A stretch of 64,000 nt of DNA from Paracoccus shandongensis (GTDB lineage: Bacteria > Pseudomonadota > Alphaproteobacteria > Rhodobacterales > Rhodobacteraceae). The DNA is taken from positions 186,001 to 250,000 of the forward strand of contig NZ_JAFLRK010000001.1 of NCBI RefSeq assembly GCF_017315735.1, written 5' to 3'. The position numbers were made by a program, and so were the translations under genes. Under the pieces are notes generated by a model. That model was not told the DNA's origin. It did no database searches and saw only the letters and a list, made by a program, of their open reading frames with translations. Of the stretch, positions 28,774 to 41,422 are shown one piece after another; the stretch's first letter is position 1, and each line of letters opens with the position of its first letter.

Positions 28774-30489
28774 ATGAGACTGCACCTGACGACCGCCATG
28801 GCGCTTGCGCTGATGGCAACCGGCGCGCAGGCCGGGATCGAGGAGGCGAAGGCCTTCCTCGATGCCGAGATCGGCGACATGTCCAGCCTGGACCGCGCGG
28901 GGCAAGAGGCCGAGATGCAATGGTTCATCGACGCCGCCCAACCCTTCGCGGGGATGGAGATCAAGGTGGTGTCGGAAACCATCACCACCCATGAATACGA
29001 ATCCAAGACCCTCGCCCCCGCCTTCACGGCCATCACCGGGATCAAGGTCACCCATGACCTGATCGGCGAAGGCGACGTGGTGGAAAAGCTGCAGACGCAG
29101 ATGCAGTCGGGCGAGAATATCTATGACGCCTATGTCAACGACAGCGACCTGATCGGCACCCACTGGCGCTATCAGCAGGCCCGCAACCTGACCGACTGGA
29201 TGGCGAATGCCGGGAAGGACGTGACCAACCCGAACCTCGACATCGACGACTTCATCGGCAAGTCCTTCACCACCGCGCCGGACGGGAACCTCTATCAACT
29301 GCCCGACCAGCAGTTCGCCAACCTCTACTGGTTCCGCAAGGACTGGTTCGACGACCCGAAGAACCAGGAGGAGTTCAAGGCCAAATACGGCTATGACCTG
29401 GGCGTGCCCGTCACCTGGTCGGCCTATGAGGACATCGCCGAGTTCTTCACCGGCCGCGAGATCGACGGCAAGAAGGTCTATGGCCACATGGACTATGGCA
29501 AGAAGGACCCCTCGCTTGGCTGGCGCTTCACCGACGCCTGGCTGTCCATGGCCGGAAACGGCGACAAGGGCATTCCCAACGGCAAGCCCGTGGACGAATG
29601 GGGCATCCGCGTGGATGAGAACAGCCGCCCTGTCGGCAGCTGCGTGGCGCGCGGGGGCGACACCAACGGCCCGGCGGCGGTCTATGCGATCCAGAAATAC
29701 CTCGACTGGATGGCCAAATACGCCCCCCCGGCCGCGCAGGGCATGACCTTCAGCGAAAGCGGCCCGGTCCCCAGCCAAGGCGAGGTCGCCCAGCAGATGT
29801 TCACCTATACCGCCTTCACCGCCGATTTCGTCAAGGAAGGCCTGCCCGTAGTGAACGAGGACGGCACGCCCAAGTGGCGCTTCGCCCCCTCGCCCCACGG
29901 CGCCTATTGGCAGGACGGCATGAAGCTGGGCTATCAGGACGCGGGGTCCTGGACGCTGCTGAAATCGACGCCTGACGACCGCGCCAAGGCCGCCTGGCTT
30001 TACGCGCAGTTCGTGACCTCGAAGACGGTGGACGTGAAGAAAAGCCATGTCGGCCTGACCTTCATCCGCCAGTCCACGCTGGACCACCAATCCTTCACCG
30101 ACCGCGCCCCCAAGCTGGGCGGCCTGATCGAGTTCTACCGCAGCCCCGCCCGCCTGCAATGGTCGCCCACGGGCACCAACGTGCCGGATTATCCCAAGCT
30201 CGCGCAGCTGTGGTGGCAGGCCATCGGCGACGCGGCATCCGGCGCCAAGACCGCGCAAGAGGCGATGGACAGCCTGTGCGCGGAACAGGAAAAGGTGCTG
30301 GAGCGGCTGGAACGCGCGGGCGTCCAAGGCGACATCGGCCCGAAGATGGCCGAGGAGCATGACCTGGAATGGTGGAACACCTACGCCAAGGAACACGGCA
30401 GCCTCGCCCCCCAGCTGAAGCTGGAAAACGAGGATCCGCAGCCCGAAACCATCAGCTATGACGAACTGGTGAAAAGCTGGCAGCAATAG
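28774..30489 (+). CDS. glpV: glycerol ABC transporter substrate-binding protein GlpV
   Basis: The 571-residue periplasmic protein has a Sec signal peptide (residues 1-20, cleavage after 'GAQA') and a family 1 solute-binding fold: 'DAYVNDSDLIGTHWRYQQ', 'DGNLYQLPDQQFANLYWFRK', 'DAGSWTLLKSTPDDRAKAAW'. It is longer than typical sugar-binding proteins, as are other GlpV members. GGGGAGG stands 7 nt before the ATG. It is the last gene of glpDSTPQUV and has its own strong ribosome-binding site, in line with the excess of binding protein over membrane subunits. A hairpin follows. Confidence 0.92.
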   Translation: MRLHLTTAMALALMATGAQAGIEEAKAFLDAEIGDMSSLDRAGQEAEMQWFIDAAQPFAGMEIKVVSETITTHEYESKTLAPAFTAITGIKVTHDLIGEGDVVEKLQTQMQSGENIYDAYVNDSDLIGTHWRYQQARNLTDWMANAGKDVTNPNLDIDDFIGKSFTTAPDGNLYQLPDQQFANLYWFRKDWFDDPKNQEEFKAKYGYDLGVPVTWSAYEDIAEFFTGREIDGKKVYGHMDYGKKDPSLGWRFTDAWLSMAGNGDKGIPNGKPVDEWGIRVDENSRPVGSCVARGGDTNGPAAVYAIQKYLDWMAKYAPPAAQGMTFSESGPVPSQGEVAQQMFTYTAFTADFVKEGLPVVNEDGTPKWRFAPSPHGAYWQDGMKLGYQDAGSWTLLKSTPDDRAKAAWLYAQFVTSKTVDVKKSHVGLTFIRQSTLDHQSFTDRAPKLGGLIEFYRSPARLQWSPTGTNVPDYPKLAQLWWQAIGDAASGAKTAQEAMDSLCAEQEKVLERLERAGVQGDIGPKMAEEHDLEWWNTYAKEHGSLAPQLKLENEDPQPETISYDELVKSWQQ

Positions 30490-30502
30490 CATGATCGCGA
30501 TC

Positions 30503-30528
30503 GGGGAACCCGGGCCGCCGGGTTCCCC
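30503..30528 (+). terminator. hairpin after the glp operon
   Basis: Perfect 10-bp stem GGGGAACCCG / CGGGTTCCCC with a 6-nt loop, 13 nt after the glpV stop. There is no T-run downstream. About 165 nt then separate it from the next gene, in which I see no clear feature. Confidence 0.6.
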
Positions 30529-30693
30529 TGCAAGGCACCGCCCGCTGCCTGCATTCTGCGGGTGCCGTTGCGGCATAACCCTGCGGCACCCTTGCAGCTT
30601 CACGTCCCTCACGCGAATATCCCTGCATTCCGGCCCGGGTTAACCCTTTGACCTTGGGGCGATTCCGGCAAGACGCGCGATCAGGACAGACAG

Positions 30694-33326
30694 ATGAACA
30701 TCGAAAGGCCCGCCTATACCTGGCTGCCTGCCACCAACAGCCAGGTCGCGCGGCAGATCGCCTGCCGCGACTGGCAGGCCTCAGGCCTGGGGCCGCTTGA
30801 CGGCTGGCCGGTGTCCCTGCGCGCCATCCTGTCGGCCATGCTGACCTGCCCGACGCCGATGTACATGGCCTGGGGGCCGGATCTGGTGTCCTTCTACAAC
30901 GACGCCTACCGGCCGATCCTGGGTTACAGGGAACCCCATGCGCTTGGCTGCCCGTTCCGCGACCTGTGGGCCAGCATCTGGGACGAGATCGCGCCCCTGG
31001 TCGACGGTTGCCTGCGCGGCGAAAGCCAGCGGATGGTGGACATGCGCCTTGACCTCAGCCGCCAAGGCGAGCCCGAGGAAAGCTACTGGACCTTCACCTA
31101 TTCGCCGGTCTTCGACGACGCCGGGCGCATCTGCGGCCTGCTGTGCGTCACGAACGAAACAACGGCCCGCATCCTGGCCGAACGCGCGCGCGCCGAGGCC
31201 GCCGAACGGCTGGACCTGGCCATGTCGGCGGGCAACAGCGTCGGCATCTGGGATTGGGACGTGGCCCGGGACCGCGTCACCTCGGACAAGCGTTTCGCCA
31301 CGCTCTACGGCGTGGACGAGGCTGTCGCCGAAGCCGGTGCCCCGATCGAGTCGTTCTTCAAGGGCATCCATCCCGACGACCGCGCCCGGGTGCAAGCCGA
31401 GGTGGCCCAAACGATCCGCACCGTCGGGGCCTTCAGTTCGGAATACCGCCTGCTGCGCCCGGACGGAACGGTGTCCTGGGTCTCGGCCCAGGGGCGCTGC
31501 ATTCCCGGCCCCGACGGGCGCTGCATCCGCCTGCCCGGCGTCAGCTATGACATCACCGCCCTGAAGGAAGCCGAGTTGAAGCTGCGCGCCGCCGCAGAGG
31601 AACGCGAGTTCGTGCTGGAACAGATCGCCCACCAGCGGATGCTGACCGACCCGCGCGAAATCCTGCACAGTTCCTCCGAGGCCTTGGGCAGGCGGCTTGG
31701 GGTGAACCGCGTCGGCTTTTATCGCCTGACGGGACCGGACAGCATCTGCCACGAGGCGTCCTGGACCGACGGCACGCTGAAGCCGCTGATCGGGATGCAG
31801 GCCACGAATTACTATGGCGACCATGCCGATACCGAACGCCGCGCGGGCCGCGCGCTGGTCTTCGGCGACAGCCGCAGCGATGCGGAAGGCCAGCTTGCGC
31901 CCTATGCCGGCGACGGCGTGCTGGCGGGGATCTGCGTGCCGCTGCTGACCGACGGACGCTGGGCGGCGGGCATCTATCTGCACCAGGCCGCCGTGCGCAA
32001 CTGGACCGAGCCCGAGATCACCCTGGCCAAGGAAATCGTCCAGCAGACCTGGCTGGCAATGGAACGGGCCGAGGCGCTGCGCAGCCTCAACCGCCGGGTC
32101 GAGGAGCAGGAGGCCGCCCTTGCCCAGCGGGAAATCGTCCTGCGCGAGGAGTTCGAGCGCCGCGAGGCCGCCGAACGCCAGCTGCGCCAGTTGCAGAAGA
32201 TGGAGGCCGTGGGCCAGCTGACCGGCGGCATCGCGCATGACTTCAACAACATGCTGGCCGTGGTCATCAGCGGGCTGAACCTGACGCAGCGCCAGCTTGC
32301 ACGGGGCAACAGCGATGTCGGCCCTTATATTGAGGGGGCGCTGGAAGGCGCCAACCGCGCCGCGGCCCTGACGCAGCGGCTGTTGTCCTTTTCCCGCCAG
32401 CAGCCGCTGGAACCGGCGGTGGTCGATGCCAACGGCTTGCTGACCGGGCTGTCGGACATGCTGTCGCGGTCGCTGGGGGAAACGGTGGTGCTGGATGCGC
32501 AGTTGCAGCCGGATCTGTGGGCCATCAAGGTTGACCGGAACCAGCTGGAAAACGCCATCGTCAACCTGGCCGTCAACGCCCGCGACGCGATGCCCGATGG
32601 CGGGCGGGTGGTGCTGCAAACGGCCAATGCCCACCTGGACGGCGGCCAGGCCCGCGACCTGGGGATCGAGCCGGGCGATCATGTCCGCATCCGCGTCGCG
32701 GACACCGGCGCGGGCATGACGCCCGAGGTTCTGTCCAAGGCCTTCGACCCCTTCTTCACCACCAAGCCGACGGGCCGGGGAACCGGGCTTGGCCTCAGCC
32801 AGGTCTACGGCTTCATCCGCCAGTCGGGCGGGCATGTCTCGATCAGGTCGCAGGTCGGACAGGGCACCATCGTCGACCTGTATCTGCCCCGCTGCCTTGA
32901 AGGCGCCGCGCCGGTGCCTGGCGATCAGGCGGCAGACGCCCCACCGGGCCGCCCCGAGGACGTGATCCTGGTGGTCGAGGACGAGGACCGCGTGCGCGGC
33001 TTCACCGTCTCGGCGCTGCAAGACCTGGGATACACGGTGCTGGAGGCGGGTTCGGGCGCTGCCGCCCTGGCCCTGCTGGAGGCGCGGGGGGACATCCGGC
33101 TGCTGTTCACCGACGTGGTCATGCCGCAGATGACCGGCCCGCAACTGGTCGAACAGGCCCGGGCGATGCGCCCCGACCTGACGGTCCTTTACACCAGCGG
33201 CTATACCGGCAAGTCGCTGGAAACCGCCGACCGGGTCAGGGCTGGCGGAAACTTCCTGCCCAAGCCCTTCAGCTTCGACCAGCTAGCGCGCAAGATCCAC
33301 GAAGCCCTGGCCCGGCAGGCGGCGGT

Positions 33327-33330
<4 letters not shown>
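30694..33330 (+). CDS. hybrid sensor histidine kinase (PAS-PAS-GAF-HisKA-HATPase-REC)
   Basis: The 878-residue protein has no membrane segment, so it senses a cytoplasmic signal. Order: a PAS-like domain (about 40-155), a second PAS ('SVGIWDWDV', about 175-290), a GAF domain (about 308-455), a coiled coil (about 455-510), HisKA with phospho-acceptor His515 in 'GGIAHDFNN', HATPase (N-box '[14 protein letters not shown]' near 623, 'DTGAGM', 'GTGLGLS') and a receiver (about 755-870) with Asp807 in '[10 protein letters not shown]'. No response regulator gene is adjacent, so the output partner is unknown. The 3' end overlaps convergent uvrB by 4 nt. The GAF domain has no obvious bilin-binding Cys. 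Confidence 0.9.
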
Positions 33331-35513
<2,183 letters not shown>

Positions 35514-35594
35514 GGGCGACCCTTGTGCGGCAGAGCCTTAAGGTGTGTCGCCGCGCGCGAAAGTCAACCGGGGCTGCTGACGGAACGCGGCAGC

Positions 35595-35667
35595 AGAAGG
35601 GGGCTGTCTGCCCCCTTCTTGGCCTGCGGCCAATTCATCCCCCGAGGATATTTGGTTGAAGAAGAAG
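35595..35667 (-). repeat. intergenic hairpin repeat, copy C
   Basis: On the minus strand, starting 4 nt after the stop of the D-amino-acid dehydrogenase-like gene: CTTCTTCTTCA, AAATATCCTC with a G-run, a 6-bp stem TTGGCC/GGCCAA (35619-35633), and a 10-bp stem around TGTCT (35595-35604 with 35610-35619). The order and the AGACA loop (minus-strand reading) match copy B. It also lies upstream of uvrB, so it separates two same-strand transcripts. Confidence 0.75.
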
Positions 35668-35670
35668 CGC

Positions 35671-36885
35671 CTACCGCTTGAACCGCGTCGGCTGCAGTTC
35701 CGCCCAGCCTTGGCCGCCGTCCATCTCCTCGGCCAGGATTTCCGCCGTGACCGGACCCAGGGTGAAGCCCTGGTGGCCGTGGCCGAAATGCGCCCAAAGG
35801 TTCGATTGGTCGGGCACGCGGCCGATCACCGGCAGCATGTCGGGGATGCAGGGGCGGCGGCCGGTCCAGGGTTCGGCCTCGACCGGGGAACCAATGTCGA
35901 ACAGTTCGCGCGCGGCCTTTTCGCCGTGCTTCAGTTGCGGCGGCGTCAGGCGCGGGTGGCTGGTCAGTTCGGCGGCGGTGGCGATCCGCAGGCCCCGGCG
36001 CATCGGTGACAGCACGACCGAATTGCCGAAGTCGGCGATGGGATGGTTCGGCGGCGTTTCCATGCGGTAATGGCGGTGATAGCCGCGCTTGAACACCATC
36101 GGCACGGTCAGCCCAAAGCGTTGCAGCAGCATCGGCGACCAGGGGCCAAGCGCCACGACGGCATGTTCGGCGGTCTCATCGCCGACGCGCCAGCCATTGC
36201 CCGCGCGGTGCAGGTCGCCCGCATCGGCGTTGACGATCCGCCCGCCACGCTTTTCAAACAAGCCTGCATAGGCGGCGACCAGGCCGCCCGGATCGGAACA
36301 GGCCCAGGCATCCGACCAATGGGTCGCGCCCTCGACCTCGATCTTGATGGCCGGTTCCAGCGCGCGCAGCGCGCGGCCGTCCATCAGCTTGGCCTCGACC
36401 CCGAATTCGTCCAGGAACCGCTTGGCGGTGATGCGCGCCTTTTCCATGCGGGCGGGGGTGCGATGCACCTCGATATAGCCGTCGCGGCTGATGATGTTGT
36501 CGGCGCCCGCCGCCTGAACCAGGGGCGCGTGGCGTTCGGTCGATTGACGGATCAGCTTGCCCCAGGTCAGCGTGGCCCGGCGGTGGCCTGCGGGCAGAGA
36601 GTTGATGGCATAGGTCCAGACCGCGTTCAGTTGCGACATCAGGCCCGGCAGGTTCCATTTCACGTCATAGCCGCGCCCCATGGCGATCTGGATCAGCGCG
36701 GCGGGGGCCAGCGGCATGGCATAGGGTTCCACCGCCTCGGTCTGGATCAGGCCGGCATTGCCATAGCTGGTTTCCCGCCCCGGCACGCCGCGTTCGATGA
36801 TCGTGACCTGATGCCCGCGCGCCTGAAGGGCAAGCCCGGTCGAAACCCCGACCATTCCCGCACCCAAGACCAAAATCTCTGCCAT
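35671..36885 (-). CDS. FAD-dependent D-amino-acid dehydrogenase-like oxidoreductase
   Basis: The 404-residue protein is a DAO-family flavoenzyme: N-terminal 'ILVLGAGMVGVSTGLALQARGHQVTI', then 'GNAGLIQTEAVEPYAMP' and a C-terminal 'WAHFGHGHQGFTLGPVTAEI' that closes the FAD site. Length and motifs match DadA-like dehydrogenases, which oxidise D-amino acids to keto acids with electron transfer to quinone. Substrate is not certain: the usual alanine racemase partner is absent and sarcosine- or proline-oxidase-like relatives share these motifs. Single gene, ending in repeat copy C. Confidence 0.82.
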   Translation of the reverse strand: MAEILVLGAGMVGVSTGLALQARGHQVTIIERGVPGRETSYGNAGLIQTEAVEPYAMPLAPAALIQIAMGRGYDVKWNLPGLMSQLNAVWTYAINSLPAGHRRATLTWGKLIRQSTERHAPLVQAAGADNIISRDGYIEVHRTPARMEKARITAKRFLDEFGVEAKLMDGRALRALEPAIKIEVEGATHWSDAWACSDPGGLVAAYAGLFEKRGGRIVNADAGDLHRAGNGWRVGDETAEHAVVALGPWSPMLLQRFGLTVPMVFKRGYHRHYRMETPPNHPIADFGNSVVLSPMRRGLRIATAAELTSHPRLTPPQLKHGEKAARELFDIGSPVEAEPWTGRRPCIPDMLPVIGRVPDQSNLWAHFGHGHQGFTLGPVTAEILAEEMDGGQGWAELQPTRFKR

Positions 36886-36977
36886 GTCCGCACCTTGACC
36901 TGTGTTTCGGTCAGGGATGCAGACATTCCGTCATTGGACAAGAGGATCTTCGGCGACCCCTAGAAACTTTGCAAGAT

Positions 36978-38189
36978 TCAGGCGAAAAGCTCGTGGCAGA
37001 AGGTCAATCCTTCGACCAATGCGTCCACTTCCTGCCGGGTATTGTACATGGCGAAGGACGCCCGCGCGCTGGCGGTGATTCCGAAGAACTCCATCAGCGG
37101 CATGGCACAATGGCTACCCGCGCGCACGGCGATGCCGCGCTTGTCCAGGATGGTGGACAGGTCATGGGCATGGGCGCCCTGCATGGTCATGGAAAAGATC
37201 GCGCCCTTGTCCGGCGCGTCGCCCTGGACCTGAAGCCAGTTGAGGCTGCGCAGCCGGTCGCGGGCGTAATCGCGCAAGTCCCGTTCATGGGCGGCGATGT
37301 TGTCCATCCCCAGGTCCATCATGTATTCCAACGCCGCGCCAAGGCCGATCTGGTTGACGATGCCGGGGGTGCCCGCCTCGAACCGCAGCGGCGGGTCGGC
37401 ATAGTCGATGGCCTCGCGCGTGACCGTGCGGATCATGTCGCCGCCGCCCAGGAAGGGCCGCATCTCGGCCTGGCGGTCGCGGCGGATCCACATCGCGCCC
37501 GAGCCTGACGGCCCGTAAAGCTTGTGCCCCGTGATGCAGTAGAAATCGACGCCGAGCGCGGCCAGATCGACCGGCATGTGGACCGCCGCCTGCGATCCAT
37601 CGACCAGAACCGGCACATCCGTGCCGCGCGCAATCGCCCCAACGTCCACGATGGTGCCGGTCACGTTCGACATATGCGTGACGGCGATCAGCTTCGTGCG
37701 CGGCCCCACGGCGGCCAGCACCTTTTCGGGCGGCAACGATCCGTCGGGTTCGGGTTCGACCCATTTCAGCACCACCCCCTGCCGTTCGCGCAGGAAATGC
37801 CAAGGCACGATATTGGCGTGGTGTTCCAGCACGGACAGCACGATCTCCTCCCCCGCAGCCATGCGCGGCGCGGCCCAGCCATAGCTGACCAGGTTGATGC
37901 CCTCGGTCGATCCGCTGGTGAAGATCACCTCATCCTCGTGCGGAGCGTTCAGGAAGCGGGCGACAATCGCGCGGACGCGTTCATAGTTGTCGGTCGCCAG
38001 GTTCGACAGGAAATGCAGGCCGCGATGCACGTTGGCATATTCGCCTTCGTAAGCGCGGGTAATCGCCTCGATCACCTGGCGCGGCTTTTGCGCGCTGGCG
38101 CCGCTGTCCAGATAGACCAGCGGGCGCTTGTTCACCTGCCGCGACAGGATCGGGAAATCGGCGCGGACGGCATCGACATCAAAGCTCAT
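36978..38189 (-). CDS. sufS: cysteine desulfurase SufS
   Basis: SufS is the group II PLP-dependent desulfurase that supplies persulfide sulfur to the SufBCD scaffold. The 403-residue protein has 'LVYLDSGASAQKPRQVI', 'VHRGLHFLSNLATDNYE', the PLP-lysine motif 'ITGHKLYGPSG', 'RAGSHCAMPLM' with catalytic Cys361, and 'RASFAMYNT'. The start at 38189 overlaps the upstream membrane gene (ATGA). It is last in the suf unit. No sufE, sufT or A-type carrier gene follows. Confidence 0.96.
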   Translation of the reverse strand: MSFDVDAVRADFPILSRQVNKRPLVYLDSGASAQKPRQVIEAITRAYEGEYANVHRGLHFLSNLATDNYERVRAIVARFLNAPHEDEVIFTSGSTEGINLVSYGWAAPRMAAGEEIVLSVLEHHANIVPWHFLRERQGVVLKWVEPEPDGSLPPEKVLAAVGPRTKLIAVTHMSNVTGTIVDVGAIARGTDVPVLVDGSQAAVHMPVDLAALGVDFYCITGHKLYGPSGSGAMWIRRDRQAEMRPFLGGGDMIRTVTREAIDYADPPLRFEAGTPGIVNQIGLGAALEYMMDLGMDNIAAHERDLRDYARDRLRSLNWLQVQGDAPDKGAIFSMTMQGAHAHDLSTILDKRGIAVRAGSHCAMPLMEFFGITASARASFAMYNTRQEVDALVEGLTFCHELFA

Positions 38190-38779
38190 TGCGGCATCTC
38201 CGGCATGATCCCAAGGGCGGCGGCAAGGATGGAAAGAAGGAACCCGGCGGCGATGGCGGTGCCGATCAGGCCCATCGTGACCTTCAACGTGCTGGAAAAG
38301 CCGTGCAGCGCCTTGGTGAACTGCACGGTCAGCCACAGGAACAGGGCCATCGCCATGATACCCAGCAACCCCGCGACCGAGGGCAGGACCAGCGACAGCA
38401 CGATCTGGACGGCCTGAACCAGCAGCAGCAGAACCTCGATCCAGACGGTCAGCAGCAGCGCGTCCTCGAACCGGCCCTGGCCGCCGAACATGCGGCCCAC
38501 GCCCGACATCAGGCCCGCCGCGATCACGATGGCGCCCATCTGCATGACGGCCAGGACCATGGGCTGCTGGCTCAGCAGGACGACCTGCACGTCCTCATCG
38601 GAGGGGGCGGCGAACATCGCGCCCGCCAGCCAGGCCAGCAGGGCCGAGACCGACACCGCCGCCAGCAGCGCCATCCAGCGCGCCTGGACCGGCCAGCCCT
38701 GCCCCATCAGCGCCTGCGCCGCCCGTTGCGGATCGCGGAAGGACAGGCCGACCAGGGCCTTGAAGTCGTCGAACGTCAT
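38186..38779 (-). CDS. YIP1-family membrane protein
   Basis: A 197-residue protein with five hydrophobic stretches after a soluble N-terminal ~35 residues ('MTFDDFKALVGLSFRDPQRA'), fitting the bacterial Yip1 family. It sits between sufD and sufS and overlaps both neighbours by 4 nt (ATGA), so it is cotranslated with the Fe-S assembly genes. A role in Suf function is only inferred from position. Confidence 0.75.
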   Translation of the reverse strand: MTFDDFKALVGLSFRDPQRAAQALMGQGWPVQARWMALLAAVSVSALLAWLAGAMFAAPSDEDVQVVLLSQQPMVLAVMQMGAIVIAAGLMSGVGRMFGGQGRFEDALLLTVWIEVLLLLVQAVQIVLSLVLPSVAGLLGIMAMALFLWLTVQFTKALHGFSSTLKVTMGLIGTAIAAGFLLSILAAALGIMPEMPQ

Positions 38780-39237
38780 TTTCGCCTCGCCAGCGCCGCG
38801 ATGCCGGCGCCCCAGATCACCAGAAAACCGATGCCGCAGATTGCCTGGACAACCGCCAGGGCCGGACCCTGCCCGACCATCCCCTCGACCAGCCCGGCCA
38901 GCAGCATCGCGGGCGCCACGGCCAGCAGCGCCCAGAACAGGGCCAGCCGCGAATCCTCCTGCCGCAGGTGCCAGGGTGTCAGGCGGGACAGGATCGTCAC
39001 CAGGGATGCCACCGCATAGGCCAGGATCGGCATCATGAACATCACCGCCAGCAGCGCGCCCCCCATCCGGGCCTGGAAGGGGACCGAGGGGTCAAGCTGC
39101 GCCAGCCGCGCATGGGCGGGGGCCTGCGCGATCAGGAAGACCAGCATCGCGGCCATCAGCACCGCCAGCTTGGACCCTTCCGGCATGGCGGAAAGGCCCC
39201 GCACCACCCGGCGCGGGGCCCACCAGCTTTGCAGCAC
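38776..39237 (-). CDS. small membrane protein in the suf operon
   Basis: About 153 residues with four hydrophobic segments, starting near 'SWWAPRRVVRGLSAMPEG' and ending 'GAGIAALARRK'. The start is uncertain: no ATG is suitably placed, and I favour the GTG at 39237, 29 nt after sufD. A GTG at 39294 would overlap sufD and adds a polar, family-unlike tail. It looks like a distant relative of the YIP1 protein that follows with a 4-nt overlap. Function unknown. Confidence 0.6.
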   Translation of the reverse strand: MLQSWWAPRRVVRGLSAMPEGSKLAVLMAAMLVFLIAQAPAHARLAQLDPSVPFQARMGGALLAVMFMMPILAYAVASLVTILSRLTPWHLRQEDSRLALFWALLAVAPAMLLAGLVEGMVGQGPALAVVQAICGIGFLVIWGAGIAALARRK

Positions 39238-39266
39238 CCGAGGGACGATGCCCTCTGGCGCGCGCC

Positions 39267-40600
39267 TTATTGAACCGCGTTCAGGGTCAGCCACACGTCA
39301 AGCCGTTCATAGATGCAGTCGCGGATCGCTTCGTCCTCGACCTCGGCCAGGGCGTCGGCCAGGAAGGACAGGACCAGAAACACGATGGCGCGTTCCCGAG
39401 GCACCCCGCGAGAGCGGAGATAGAACAATGCTTCCTCGTCGATCGCGCCGGTGGTCGATCCATGCGAACATTTCACGTCGTCGGCATAGATTTCCAGCTC
39501 GGGCTTCGCCAGGAACTGGCTGCGTTCGTCCAGCAGCAGCGCCTGGCTGATCTGGTAGCCGTCGGTCTTCTGCGCGCCGGGCTTGACCAGGATCTTGCCC
39601 TGGAACACGCCCTCGGCCCCGTTCTTCAGCACCTTCTTGAAGACCTGGCGGCTTTCGCAACGCTCGGCCCCGTGGGTGATGAAGACGGTGTCGTCCTGAT
39701 GGAAGGGCGCCTTGCCCCCGTCGCCCAGGACGGCCGCCGCGATATGGGCCACGGCGTCGTCGCCCGCGATGTCGATCACGGCCTCGTTGCGCATGGTCGT
39801 GCCGTTCACCGACAGGGTGAATGACTTGAACTGCGCGCGCGCCGCGACGCGGGCGAAGATGTGGCCGATGCCGACCTTGGCATCCACGGCGCGTTTCGAC
39901 GCGACATGGTGGAAGCGCGCGCCGGGGGCCAGATCGACCTCGATCACGCTGTTGGACCGCGCGCCCGACATGCCGGTTTCCAGCAGGGTCAGTTCGGCGC
40001 CTTCCTCGACGCGGATGACATGGTGCCAGACCGCATCCGCGCTGTCCGAGGCGCGGCGATGCACCACATGGATGGGCTTCGACGGCTTTCCGGTGACGCG
40101 GATCAGCAGCCCGTCCTGGGCGGCAGCCGTGTTCAGCACCGCGAAGGGCCGCTTGACCGGATTCTGGCCCGCCGCCTCCAGGGTGCCATAGAGATCCGCC
40201 GCCCAGCTTCCCGCGCCATCGGCCTGGGCAAGGGTCGCGATCTCGACCCCGTCCAGCGCCAGGTCGTCGGACGCCGCCTCGTCAAAGAGGCCGTCCACGA
40301 AGACAAGGGTCAGCTTGTCCAGCCCGTCGAACAGCGGGGTTTCCTGCCCCTCAGGGATCGGCATCGCGGCGGTCACCGGCGCGTTGAACGGGCGCGGATC
40401 GGTATAGCGCCAGTATTCGTCGCGCGGACCGGGCAGGCCCATGTCGCGCAACCGCGCCAGCGCATCGCGCCGCGCCGCTGCGGTGAACCCGCCCTGCGGC
40501 AGGGCCAGCGCGGCCAGCCGCGCATCCAGCGCGTTGGCGGGCCTGGACGCACCCTCGACCGAGGGGGTCTGGTCCTTTCTTCTGACTGCGGTATCCGCCA

Positions 40601-40601
<1 letters not shown>
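39267..40601 (-). CDS. sufD: Fe-S cluster assembly protein SufD
   Basis: SufD partners SufB and SufC in the SufBC2D scaffold. The 444-residue protein shows an N-terminal helical part with 'RDEYWRYTDPRPF', then the beta-helix core and C-terminal 'DDVKCSHGSTTGAIDEEALFYLRSRGV', where the conserved 'KCSHG' holds the SufD His at the cluster-assembly interface. Start at 40601 shares one base with the sufC stop (TGATG). Confidence 0.95.
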
Positions 40602-41356
<755 letters not shown>

Positions 41357-41422
41357 CTTTTCCTCATCAGATGGTGGCGTCGGTGCCGAAAGCCCGGCAC
41401 CATCATCAAATCCTTCGCGGCC

